The notes below the pieces were generated by a model, which did not search any database, was not told the DNA's origin, and saw nothing but the letters and a program-made list of their open reading frames with translations. A program made the translations under genes and the position numbers. A stretch of DNA of 64,000 nucleotides, from assembly GCA_033065855.1 (NCBI GenBank), contig JAVXUO010000092.1:1-64000 (forward strand), in the 5' to 3' direction. Source of the stretch: Escallonia rubra. Lineage: Eukaryota; Streptophyta; Magnoliopsida; Escalloniales; Escalloniaceae. Below are positions 11,151 through 21,837 of the stretch, piece by piece (position 1 is the first letter of the stretch; the number at the start of each line of letters is the position of its first letter).

Positions 11151-12338
11151 GCAAAGGAACACAAGATTGATACTGATCAATTTCAAGCAGCGATGTACGA
11201 GTGATGTGCATTTACCAATCAACACCATTGGTTTCGGGAGACTAGCTAGTGGAACAAAAAGAGAGAGCATTCAGAAGAGAAGATCCATGCATGGTAGTGT
11301 GATAGGCCAAACCCAACTTCAGCCAAGAAAAGCGATATATGAAGATCCTTAGAAGGATAGGCATCTCCCAGTTAAGGAAAAAGAAAGGAATTGTGAGGAC
11401 GAAGTAGTGAAAAACTCCAACAGATTAGAGAATCAGCCATGAAAAAGACCATTGGTGAAGAAATTGGATGGCTGAATCTTACTGGGGATTTTTGGTAAAG
11501 TATTAAGGGATGAAATCGTAGATGAAACAGGTGATGAATGCTTCACTTTACAGGCTCACATTTCAGACAAAACTTTATTTCGGCTAAGAAGTATGGAGAA
11601 ATGGACTTCAAAAGAAAAAATGCCGCACACAGAATGGAGCAACAAGCTTTGGCACGGAACTGTTCAAGAAGATAAATTTAAAAGAAAACAAGATTGTATT
11701 GATTCTAAAGTTACCCCCAAGTGTTGGTGGAAGATGAACAAGGCAACACTGTATCTAAGAACTTGAAGTCAGCTATCAAACAAACATCATTGGAGGAAAA
11801 TAGCCTAGTATGGTTAAACTAGTTAGTTACCCACGCGCTTACCGTAACACTTCAAATATAATGTGAAAAGATACATAAGTAAGAATACCTGTTATAATGT
11901 ACCAAGGAAAATCAAGTAGATGAGATTTTGATCGAGATTTTAACTTGTAGGCTTAATGACATTTTTTGGCAACTAACTGAATTGTCTTTTTCACGATTTC
12001 AAAACCACTTTCATTGAAGTAATGTAACTTCCCATACATTGTAAAACTCATTACAAAAGTAAAATGTTGAAAATCATATCCTCGTATGTTGTAGTATTTA
12101 TTTACTTTTGAATTAGTCTAAATGTTTCAATGGAATTAACAAGTTTTATGTTTTAAGCCGATGACTTTTACTCTAAATGGTTTGTTAGTTTCAAATATTA
12201 ACGGCATTTATGGGGGTTGTGTCAGTGATGATCTTAAGGCCTATCGCCTCAAACTGAATATAGAAAACATCATAGTATTGTGATCCTCAAAAAATATTAC
12301 ACACTTGTCTATACAAATTGGGTATTATAAGAAAATTA
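11151..12338. other. Unassigned DNA left of the gag-only retrotransposon
   Basis: Purine-rich, with short lysine/glutamate-rich frames (11150-11800) that may continue the decayed retroelement scrap, then AT-rich DNA with no ORF. It ends at the CATTC target site (12339-12343) of the downstream LTR element. Removing that element joins this DNA to 17807. Confidence 0.4.
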
Positions 12339-12343
12339 CATTC

Positions 12344-12758
12344 TGTTGCAGCTAAAAACTGGATCGAAAACCATACCAGAAATCAGGCCTGCAATAGAGA
12401 ACACAGAGTGATCGCCGGGTGGGGTTCCGGCGGGGGAACGCTCCGATGCTTAAGTCAGAGATGGCTAACAATGTAGAACTCTGAGAAGCAATAAAGACAC
12501 AATGTGTATGTGTGTGAGCTTGTCTTTACTTGAGGGGCTTGACCCCTTTATATAGTGGTAGAAGGCGGAGTCCTAGTAGGACTGGGCTTTGACCAACTCT
12601 AATCAGAATCTAATTAGGATCCTAGAGGATCTCATGTCAATCTTAGCTGATAGAGTCAGAATACGGTAAGTGCCATATCAGTAATGAGCCGATATGGGTT
12701 ACGTGTCATAATTGCCACGTGTCGTCCGTAGATTGGAGGGGTATTTTTAGCTATATCA
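12344..12758 (-). repeat. 3' LTR of the gag-only element
   Basis: About 415 bp, matching 17359-17801 except for scattered substitutions and a ~28-bp deletion after tagagtcaga, where the other LTR has a gcctctttaggattc segment. It contains the same TATA box (minus-strand TATATAAA near 12556). LTR differences are more numerous than in the Gypsy element at 44016, so this insertion is older. Confidence 0.9.
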
Positions 12759-13039
12759 TATGCCCCCTGCTTTCTTAGCAAAAATGTTTGGCTGAGAAAG
12801 TGCACTTTGAGTGTCTTCAGAAACACATCCAATTTTTGACGGACTTTTCTCGCTTTTGTAGGTGCAAATAATATTTTTTCTGAGTGCCTGCTGACCAAAT
12901 AGTGCCCAAGAACCACAATACCTATTTTATGTTGCGTAAATAGCATTCTGGAATTTTCTGATATTCTTCCGAATTTTTCGAGACCTTAAAAGCCGCAAAA
13001 ATGATTTTCTACAATTTCTGGGAAATTTTCCTCTTCTTT

Positions 13040-13330
13040 TTTTGGACTAAGGCCTGCTCGGGAAGCGGGCTCGGACTAGGATCTGTTTGGATTTTTTCTG
13101 CTCGGACCATGTTCTGCTCGGACTATGGGCCTGAGCTGAAAAGGCCTCATTTTTTCTTCTGTTCGGTCAGCGGGGTCGGACGTGGATCTGCTCGGATTTT
13201 TTTTCTGGTCTGACCATGGCCTGCTAGGATTATGGCCCGAGCTGAGAAGTCCCAACATTTTTTCCCTGTTCGGTCATTGGGCTCGAACCATGATCTGCTC
13301 GGACATGCTGTGCGGCCTTGTTGCGCGGAC
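13040..13330 (-). repeat. ~120-bp tandem repeat, about 2.3 copies, inside the gag-only element
   Basis: Repeated blocks on the plus strand contain gctcggactaggatctg / gtcggacgtggatctgctcg, a T-run, ctgaccatggcctgct and atgggcctgagctga. The copies are diverged. They belong to the 3' non-coding half of the element and share the ctgctcgg word with the hairpin arrays. Confidence 0.6.
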
Positions 13331-13890
13331 GCAGGCCTGATAGTGGAGAGGCCCAATCTATAATGAACTCATTGTTTAAAAAGTAAAGGACTCCTTATTG
13401 CTCATGTGTCCGAGCAGATTCGAAACCTTGACCTCGCGCGCGGAAGAGGAACAGAATGCCATTGGGCTGCTCGGTCACGTTTGTCAAGTCCGAGCAGAAA
13501 ATAAACTTGTACCATCCCTTGAGAACTTGAAAAGTCCATAACTTTTTGCTCGGGTATCCTTTCGAAGTGAATTTTTTTTTGGATGGTTTTCCGAGCTCTA
13601 TCCATAGAAAATATCATTTTCTTCAAAAGAGTTCAGTTGAAATCTCTACCTAAGAAAACTCCTTTGACCTCCACTCGATTTTTTCTCTAGTCAAACTCCT
13701 TAGAGTTTTACCCATGGGCTCTTGAGAGCACAAAGAAAATAGAGTTAGGATGTCTGTACGGGCGACGAGTTCGGCGGTCATTCTGCTCGAACATGGCTTG
13801 TCCGACCTCAACGGGTTTATTCCCAATCTGTTCGGGCATGATGCTTCGGTTCCTTTATGCTTCATCCGAGCACAAAGGGTATGAAGTTGG

Positions 13891-14000
13891 TTCTCTGCTC
13901 GGGCGGAGTGCTCAGCCAACTTTCTGCTCGGGCAGAGTGTTCGGCCAACTTTCTGCTCGGGCAGAGTGTTCGGCCAACATTATGCTCGGACAGAATGTTG
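13891..14000 (-). repeat. 29-bp hairpin tandem array (cluster 1)
   Basis: Four units of about 29 bp, plus-strand core ttctgctcgggcagagtgtt followed by cggccaact. The core forms a short stem around TCGG. The units lie in the non-coding 3' half of the gag-only element. Confidence 0.85.
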
Positions 14001-14454
14001 GTTTCAATTTCCATGTATGAACTCATCCTCCAAAGGATGGTCCTTCAGGCGTTGCCTCCGAGCCTTAGATCTAGTCTTCATCTTGTAGGCTCTTGATTTC
14101 TTTTTAGACTGAGTATTTTGATGCCCTTTTAAGGGCATTGTATGTACTCTATCTTTTGTTCTATTGATGGTACTTTGTTCACTATGTGTTTTTTATGGTT
14201 TATTCTACCATTCACACAACGTTATTTGTTTTTACTTTGACTCTAACTCTTTATTCGTCACTTTAAAGAGTTGGTAAAGAAGTCGAGCACCCTCGCTCGG
14301 CCAAAACTTCGAAGAAGTAAAAGCTTGATGGAATGACGATGCCCCCATTAAATTTTGCTACTCCACGGATTTAGATCTATAGCTAAACCGTTGACCTTTT
14401 ATTAGGGTAAAAGGCCTTATTCCCTTTGTGTTTTTATACAGAGGGAAAAGTTTG

Positions 14455-14765
14455 GCACTCTGCTCAGGCAGAGTGTTTGGCCATCATTCTGCTCGGGCAA
14501 AATATTTTGGCTAGGTCTAGCACTCTGCTCGGGCAGAGCGTTCGGCCATCATTCTGCTCGGGCAATATGTTTTGGCTAAGTTTAGCACTCTGCTCGGGCA
14601 GAGTGTTCGGCCATCATTATGCTCAGGCAGAATGTTTTGGCTAAGTCCAACACTTTGCTTGAGCAGAGTGTTCGGTCATCACTCTACTCGGGCAGAATGT
14701 TTGACTGATATTGGCACTCTGCTCGGGCAGAGTGTTCGGCCATCACTCTGCTCGAGCAAAATTTT
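14455..14765 (-). repeat. ~65-bp dimeric hairpin tandem array (cluster 2)
   Basis: About five ~62-65 bp units, each with two stem-loops. One has arms CACTCTGC and GCAGAGTG around TCGG. The other has arms ATTCTGC and GCAGAAT around the same loop. Linkers read gttcggccatc and gttttggctaa. The open frames crossing this region are by-products of the repeat and not genes. Confidence 0.85.
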
Positions 14766-15191
14766 TTGGGGAGGTTTATCCAACCTAACAACAATGCTCA
14801 AAAGAAGTAACTTTATTGCTTGGAGAAGTTTACACTGGATCATTTAAGAACCCGTTTATTCGAAAAAATCTGCTAAAGACTATTCTGGAAAAAGAGCTGG
14901 GGTGTTTGACAAGGTCTGAGCCCTTTATCCCCCCGAAAAGGAAGTGTCTTGCCTCGGGGCAAGATGCTACTGCGCGACGCGTTCGTTCATGGGCTTGAGT
15001 CCGAACCTCTTCTATCAGATCAAGATTTCCTCGGAGTCCAATTTCTTTGTCTTCGTTGGTCGGCACAAAGTAACATAACATTGTCGAGCTATAATCTGAT
15101 CTCCTTTGACTTCTCTAATCCCCTGTTCCGTTGGGAACTTCATTTTGAGGTGGTAGGTAGACACCACGGCTTGCAACTGATTAAGTGCAGG

Positions 15192-15587
15192 TCATCCAAG
15201 TATGGCATTGTATGCAGAGGGGATCCTCACCACCATAAAATCAAGCATCAAGTTTGCTTGCATCGGGGGCGTACCTACCGCATCTGGAAGTTCGATAACA
15301 CCTTCGACTGTGACTGGATGATTAGAGAATCCATATAATGGTGTATCCATCTTCCGAAGATGGTCCATATGGATGTTCATCTTCTTGAATGCATCATAAA
15401 ACAAGACTTCGGCGGAACTCCCATTGTCGACCAAAACCCGCTTCACATCGAAGTTCCCAGCTTTGATTGTGATGACTAACGGGTCATCATGAGGAGTCTT
15501 GACATTTTTTAGATCATCTTCTGAGAAAGAGATAGTAGGTAAGGGCACAGTCTTCGGTTTTTTACTTGGGGTTGGCTCGTTATGCAC
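15192..15587 (-). pseudogene. Retroviral-type aspartic protease of the gag-only element
   Basis: Contains VKRVLVDNGSSAEVLFYDAF, the active-site loop (DNGSS, with Asn where D-T/S-G is most common but as often seen in Tat-type Gypsy proteases), and ends PSAYNAILG, the flap-distal I-L-G motif. The normal role is to mature gag. It lies in a different frame from the knuckle-bearing segment, overlapping it at 15509-15587, so a frameshift separates them. TGA at 15192-15194 directly after ILG looks like decay of a CGA (Arg) codon, a methylated-CpG-type change. Downstream, broken frames continue to about 15000. No RT follows. Confidence 0.8.
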
Positions 15588-16954
15588 ACTTTCCTAGCAT
15601 ATGCTTTTCGAGCTTGTCCTGATGAGCCTCCTGTGGCTAATCCCCCAGAGATAGTGTTGATTGTACCCGCATTCTCTTCCCGTTCTCTTTCTTCAGCGGT
15701 TGAGGGTGTTTCTTGTCGTCCTTCTTTGTGCGCCACCCACTTTCTCAACTGGCCACGCTTAATGAGAGCTTCGATCGCTTGTTTAAGTGATCCACAATCA
15801 TCAGTAGTGTGGCCATGATCATTGTGAAAGTGGCACCATAAGTCTCTATTCCTTTCGTTCAGGCGAGATGTCATCTTTTCTGGCCACTTGAGAGTTTTAT
15901 TGTCTTTGATCTCGTGCAGTATCTCTGACGGTCTGGCATTGGGCGGCGTCAAATTCTCCTAGGGAAACGGGTCTTTGACACGCCGTTCGTCACGCGTGGA
16001 GCGTTTTGTTTTCTTTCCTTCTTGGGGAGTCAACTCCCGTGACCGTTTCTTTTGTTCTTCTTTGCCTTCTCTGCGTCTTCCTCTGTGGGTCTCCATGTAT
16101 TCTTCAGCTTGAATATACTTGTTAGCCTTCTCGAGAAGGGCTTTCATATTGCCTGGAGGGCTTTTCTTGACGGAGAATGCGAACTTAGAGGTGGGTCGGA
16201 GTCCTCGAAGGAATGCCATATACTTCACAGAGTCATCCAGATTATCGACTTCCAAGGTGGCTGCGTTGAATCGCCCTAGATAACAAGCTAATGAATCGTT
16301 CTTCTCTTGCACTATGTTAAGCAAGCTCGCCGAGTTTTTCCTTCGGGAGCGACTGCTTACAAAGTGCTTCTGAAAGAGATTTGACAGTTGGGCGAATGAG
16401 TGTATAGACCTCGGTTGTAAAGACTTAAACCATGCATGTGCAGCCTTTCGTAAAGTGGTAGGGAAGGCTCTACACATGACAACATTCAATACTTGGAGGA
16501 GCAACATGTTTGTTTCAAACTGATAAACATGTTCTCCAGGATCTCCAGTTCCGTCATAGAGGTCGCGCTGAGGCATTCGAAAGTTGGACGGTAATTTGGC
16601 CTTCTCTATTGCCTCGGATAACGGATATCCAGATACTTCCCTCGGAGGAGATCGTTCTAGAGAATGATACTTGGGGACAACTTTCCAAGAGTACCGTTCT
16701 CGGGAACGGTACTCAGACGTCCTTCTGTGGATTGATCTTCGAGGGATGTCAGGTTTGGGGGCTTGATCAGGAAAAGAATTGGTACTGCCTTCGACTGATG
16801 GATCACGACGGTAGCATGATCTGCTCTTAATTGTGTTCTTCACTTTTCTCTTTGGGATCATATGTCGGATCGGCCTCCGACCTATACTTGCGGCTGTAGC
16901 TTGACCTAGAGGTAAGCGGGAGACGAAGGTCTCCAGGATCCAGATGAGAATCAC
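15509..16954 (-). pseudogene. gag of the gag-only element (capsid plus zinc knuckle)
   Basis: Frame 16954-15959 carries a retrotransposon gag core: FRMPQRDLYDGTGDPGEHVY, AHAWFKSLQPRSIHSFAQLS and FNAATLEVDNLDDSVKYMAF, the capsid region that packages element RNA in cytoplasmic particles. A single TAG at 15959-15961 separates it from the same frame continuing to 15509, which holds the knuckle CHFHNDHGHTTDDC (Cys-His-His-Cys spacing as in Tat-type elements). The N-terminus is uncertain: upstream, another frame starting at about 16977 (MAVAPPSTCDSHLDPGDL) seems to be the original beginning, so a frameshift near 16850 is likely. Basic, Lys/Arg-rich linker at 16050-15965. Confidence 0.8.
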
Positions 16955-17358
16955 AGGTGGATGGTGGAGCCACCGCCATGTCGAGTTGTTGTTGAAGAGT
17001 GTTCACGACATCTTTCAGTTCATCGATTTCTCTTGTAAGGTCGGCATGGGGTGTTTTGAATAGCTGACTGTTCAGGCAATGACGAAGGTCACCGTTTTTC
17101 AGAGTGGACGCCAGAGATCGATTTCTCCGAAATCTAATTTTTGCTTCAGGAGTTTCAGATGTTACATTGACGTAACCATCTTCAGAAGAACTGGCGCGAC
17201 GACGGCGTAAAGGGGTTGAGCCTTGGTCGTGAGAACAACCAAGTCGATGAGAGTTGCTAGTTCACGCCCGATGGTTCTGGGAATGACTCTGTGAAGAGTC
17301 ACCGGAAGAAGAATGATTGGCCACGTTCCCTGTCGTGGTCCCACGGATGGCACCAATC

Positions 17359-17801
17359 TGTTGCAGCTAAAAACTTGATCGGGAACCACACTAGAAATCA
17401 GGTCTGCAAAAGAAAACACGGAGTGACCGCCGGGTGGGGTTCCAGCGGGGGAACGCTCCAATGCTTAAGTCAGAGATGGCTAACAATGTAGAACTCTGAG
17501 AAGCAATAAAGACACAATGTGTATGTGTGTGAGTTTGTCTTTACTTGAGGGGCTTCACCCCTTTATATAGTGGTAGAAGGAGGAGTCCTAGTAAGACTGG
17601 GCTTTGACCAACTCTAATCAGAATCTAATTAGGATCCTAGCGGATCTCATGTCAATCTTAGCTGATAGAGTCAGAGCCTCTTTAGGATTCTGCCCGGTGA
17701 TTGATACGGTAAGTGCCATATCAATAATGAGCCGGTATGAGTTACGTGTCATAATTTCCACGTGTTGTCCGTAGATTGGAGGGGTATTTTTAGCTATATC
17801 A
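17359..17801 (-). repeat. 5' LTR of the gag-only element
   Basis: 443 bp, beginning (minus strand) TGATATAGCTAAAAATACCC and ending CTGCAACA. The ends form the short TG/CA inverted terminus shared with the other LTR. It is followed inward by the primer-binding-like sequence. Confidence 0.9.
17562..17569 (-). promoter_or_regulatory. LTR TATA box
   Basis: Minus-strand TATATAAA followed by GGGG within the 5' LTR, conserved in the 3' LTR. Its position suits initiation of the element transcript towards gag. Confidence 0.6.
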
Positions 17802-17806
17802 CATTC

Positions 17807-20162
17807 CAATGAAACTCACCTCTTTTGCAGCTCTTCAAATGGCTACTTGCCAAATTGAAAATTATGATAGTTCACTGCATTTGTGTCCCCCCTTTATTTA
17901 GAGCACCACATTAATTTTAATGTCCACTAATATTTCAACCCATTAGGTTATATTATATGATTTTCTTAAACTTAAACCCTGTTATCCTGCCATAAAGTAT
18001 TTATGTAAACCCACTTATATCATCTATGAGATCTATAATGAGCTCATATAAGCTTAATTTTGATACTAACTCGCTGATAAATAGCAAATTCCTGATAATC
18101 CAGAGCTGAAATTCTTTACAATGGCACCTCCTTCCAAGTAGTCAAGCCTCATTTTCCAAACCCCAATAATAATAATAATAATAATAATAATATTCTCTTA
18201 ATTTCAATAACCAAGAGTTACCGTTCTTCTTAAATTCAGAAATTGCTAAGACTCAGACTTTCTAACTTTGCATTTCTGTCATTGAAAAATGTGATCAGAA
18301 TTTCGCATCTTCCTTTATCACTGGCAGCCACCACCACCGCTCCTTAGCATCGCCACCACCTAACCGACCACTACAACATTAATCCCTCACCCTTGAAAAG
18401 TTCCGACTGCAATATGTACGCACCATCCTCTAGTCTGAAGACATCATCTCCTTCTCTATATGCGAATGCGAATTCACCACCATAGTGGTCCACCACCATA
18501 CCAGCTACATACATGAAACAACCACCGGTGTCTACCATCAACATTAATCAACTCTGGCCACCGATCAACACCGTAATAACACTACAGCGTGACCCAATTT
18601 TTGGCGCAATCAAAATCCAAACGTAAGTTTACAATCTGAAAATGAAATCAGCCTTCCAAGTTACATACCAAAAAAAAAAGATCAAATCAAGATCATAGCC
18701 AAACTAATTCCTAAACTAATTTTGAGCCGGGAAAGGCAAAAATGACGTTGGTCGAGTTGTTGATGCTGGTCGACGGTGATTGTGGCCATTACAAATGTGG
18801 ATTGTGGTGTGCGATGGCACTGGCAGATGGTTGAGGTGGCGACGTCGGTTATACAGATCTGAAGAGGAGACATGGAATGCATTTATCAGGGTGGTGGAAG
18901 GCAATTGTTTCACACTTGCACGGTGGTGATGGTGGTTCGCGCGTGGAATTCGAATGCTGGAAGGTGGGTGGCAATGCCGTTGAAAGTGGAAAAGAGGTGG
19001 TGGGGGATGGCTATTCACTGACATTTGACAGTTTAAAGATACGGAGGGCAGATAAGGTCGAAGAGAGATGGGAGTTGGATTTTGTGTTTTTCTGAGGGAA
19101 GGCGGATAGAATAGAAATAGAGGAAGACGATGATTGTGGCTTTTGGCGTCTTTCCTGAGCATTGGCATGCAGTGTAATTTGTAATGACATATGAGGATAT
19201 AGATAACCGATTTTGATGGCAGAGATGTAAATAGAAAGAAATTTGTGGACATTTTGTTAAAATTGGTGTGGATGAGCTTAGGCTCTATTATATATGCGTA
19301 TCTCTAACAAGCATTATTTTTTTAGGAAGAAAACAACCTAATATGGTTAAACCAATTCAGGCTAAAATTGACAAATGGACTAAAGTAAGACGAAGTGATC
19401 AAAGCCCCGTTCTCTCTAGGTCACGGAAAAGGTGATTGCAAAGGATTTAACCGAAAGAAAGGGAAGTCACATAAACCCATACGTTTATCCTATTTGTTTT
19501 CTGTTTTTTATAATGATGATAAAAAAAATTATTTTTTGTGTACTTTTACCATTTTCTATTTTCGTTTTGAGTAAAATTACTCAAATAATGACAAAAAACT
19601 GAAAACACCTCCGAGGTGTTTTCAACTTTCTTCACCCAAACTTAACCCAATGTAAGAAAAAGTAGCTAATTTTTTAAAAAAAATGATAAAAGTACATGGG
19701 CTATTCTCTAACTGGATACGAAACTCATGAAAATGAAAACACAAAATAAAAATAAAAAATGAATATGGTAAACGTACGGGCCCAAACAAGTAGCTCAACT
19801 TAGAGTGGAAAAGGATGGAAGATAGTTTTGAACCAAACTGTGTTCGCGGAGGCCATAACTTATCCTAACAACAAAGACAAGAAAGAAAATGGAGGAGCTA
19901 AGAGAGAAGCTGGGATTCAAACAACCTTCCAAATAAAGAGATGCACCAAAGATCAAGTTTGGTGACTTTGTCAAGAAGCTTCGATCATCATGGCCTTCAC
20001 CCTACCTGCTCATTTTAAGGCCGATCCCCAATCAACCACAACATTTTCAAAGTGAGGTGAAATGCAATGAGATTAGTCCCAGCAGAGTAATTTTTATACT
20101 GAATCTCAAGTTGGAAAGAAATCAACCCTGAAGGAATTTTAAGGAATTGCCATCTTATTTAA
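17807..20162. other. Unassigned DNA, includes (AAT)n microsatellite
   Basis: Contains an (AAT)n run at 18166-18192 and a CCACC/GGTGG-rich stretch (18300-19100) whose long minus-strand frame (19252-18716) is low in complexity and shows no domain. Near the right end (about 19870-20162), minus-strand reading gives a leader-like sequence after a primer-binding-like TGGCAATTCC (about 20152-20143), probably the start of the internal region of the minus-strand LTR element at 20163. Confidence 0.5.
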
Positions 20163-21401
20163 TTTAAAGAGTAAGGAAAATAAGAAAAAAAAACCAAGAA
20201 ATGACTATAGAATGTCCAAAAGGACAACTAATATATTGAAAACAGCAAAATGGGTTCGGGGACTAAGTTATGCCGCGGGAAGGTGTTAGGCACCCACCGC
20301 ACCCTTTCGCTCTCTACTTCTTTTTTATTGATTTTTGGCCTCTAATATATAAAATATGTGAAATGTGCAATAACACTAAACTTTAAGTTTATATGTATAT
20401 TTTTTGCTTGTACTCGACATCAGGAGTCGAATCACCTACGTATTCAGTCGGACTAACTGGAATCAAAACCACCATAGTTTGACTCTTGTCATATGGAAGA
20501 CAATCTTCATTTCAGTCTTAGACTTAGATTGAGAATGAAAAAGACCTTTTTGATTGTTATAATTATAATAGAAATGTAAACGCGGGAAATGGAGACAGTT
20601 CTAGAATAATTATCTAGACTAGAAAGCTACTAAAATTACCTCGGAATTTTGCTTGTCTGGATGACTCAAGAACGCTCTCCAAAGGATACACGATGTAAGA
20701 GATAAGAGGACTTTGAAGTGAATATTGAGGGCTGAATTCCTAAAAGAGATGATACACCACTGCACAAAGATATGATATAAAACCTCTAAATAGAATAAGC
20801 TTACTTGAAACTCAGACCCTTGAAAATTAAGGCCAAGAGACTTATTTATAGAGCTCTGGGGCTCTAGAACTGATAATATTGGCCATGCCAATCCGCGAGT
20901 TAGAAGTCAGAATATTTGATGAAAATCGCAAACTAATAAAAGTCAACTAACCCGGCTGGTTCATCTCATAGTTAAATTTTTTTTTGATTTTCGAGGCATT
21001 ACCTGACCCTAAATTATGTAATTATCTCTGAGTTTGCTGATAGGATGTACCAGACTCGGGATTTATCTTCCTAAATCATATAAATCAAGGATTTAGTCCC
21101 TTGCGTCATGGATAATTCCCAGAATGATTGATCCCTAAATTATCTAGACAAAATAATAAAATAAACTAAATATCTAGACACTTGGACTCGACTGATATTA
21201 TAGGGATGGACCACCGGACTGGACTACTGGTCTGGACAAGACCAGTGGACTTGACAACTAAACTTATGACCTTGATAACTGGACTAGACTGGACCAAATT
21301 AAGTCATATTACTAGGCCTAAGCTCAATAATAAACTTCAATAAATAATAAAGTCCAACATTTATTTAATTAATAGTAACTACAAAAAATGGGGTGTCTAT
21401 T
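20163..21401 (-). repeat. LTR of a Tat-like Gypsy element, minus orientation
   Basis: The reverse complement aligns along its length with 29257-30450. Shared landmarks: start TAGACA.CC, TTGTAGT, the TTAGGCCTAGTAATAT segment, TATAAATA, the CGACTTCTGATGTCGAG-like word, the GGTGCCTAACACCTTCC word and the end TTAAATAAGATGGC. TATA box (minus strand CTATAAATAAG) near 20855. Diverged from its partner by many substitutions and indels. Just inside its 3' end is TGGCAATTCC, matching the partner's TGGCGACTCC, so at least the 5' end of an element is represented. No polypurine tract is evident upstream of 21401. Confidence 0.75.
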
Positions 21402-21837
21402 CTTGCCAATGTCCATGGAGTAATGAACTAAAAAGCGCTTCGAACATTAAAACTCGAGGATATGCGTCTCCCCTATCCATCTCTCTACAATTTAGAAGCA
21501 TGATCTAGGTACTTACTACCGTATCTTCCAACCAAGCACAAGGCTTGAGGGTGGACATATTGTCCCACGAGACATCGTAATCAAGCTCATCAGATTGAAC
21601 ACAAACTTGAGAACGTAGCTGGAGGGCTCACTAGACCAAAGTCCGAGGATTAGGGCACGTTTTTCTAGCTTCAACCGATGATCTTTGGGATAAGAGGGAT
21701 GGGATATTTTTGTCCTTAAGGCTTTTCGGGTATCACAGGGCCTGAAGTGGAAGTTCCCGACCATGGGACGAGCTCTAGTAACTCTGAAAAGTTGAAGTTT
21801 GCAAAGTCAAAATCTTTTATGACTTGACTCCGGGGAT

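Larger units (their letters stand above)
12344..17801 (-). mobile_element. Non-autonomous LTR retrotransposon (gag-protease only, TR-GAG-like)
   Basis: A 5.46 kb element bounded by two LTRs in direct orientation and by a perfect 5-bp target duplication CATTC (12339-12343 and 17802-17806). LTR ends are TG...CA. Read on the minus strand: 5' LTR, a primer-binding-like TGGTGCCATCCGTGGG just inside it (about 17356-17341), gag, CCHC-type knuckle, aspartic protease, then about 2.4 kb without coding sequence but with tandem hairpin arrays, a polypurine tract AAGCAGGGGGCATA (12772-12759) and the 3' LTR. Reverse transcriptase, RNase H and integrase are missing. Gag and protease resemble Ty3/Gypsy elements of the Tat side, so mobilisation in trans by such an element is the likely history (inference). 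Confidence 0.9.

Noticed and set aside
13793..14847. Several plus-strand open frames with repeated CSGRVFG/LLGQSVRP peptides
   Set aside because: By-products of the hairpin tandem arrays. Opposite to the element's coding strand and different in each frame.
18716..19252. Minus-strand open frame of 178 codons, His/Pro/Ser-rich
   Set aside because: Low complexity from a GGTGG/CCACC-rich strand, no domain, no start or splice context.
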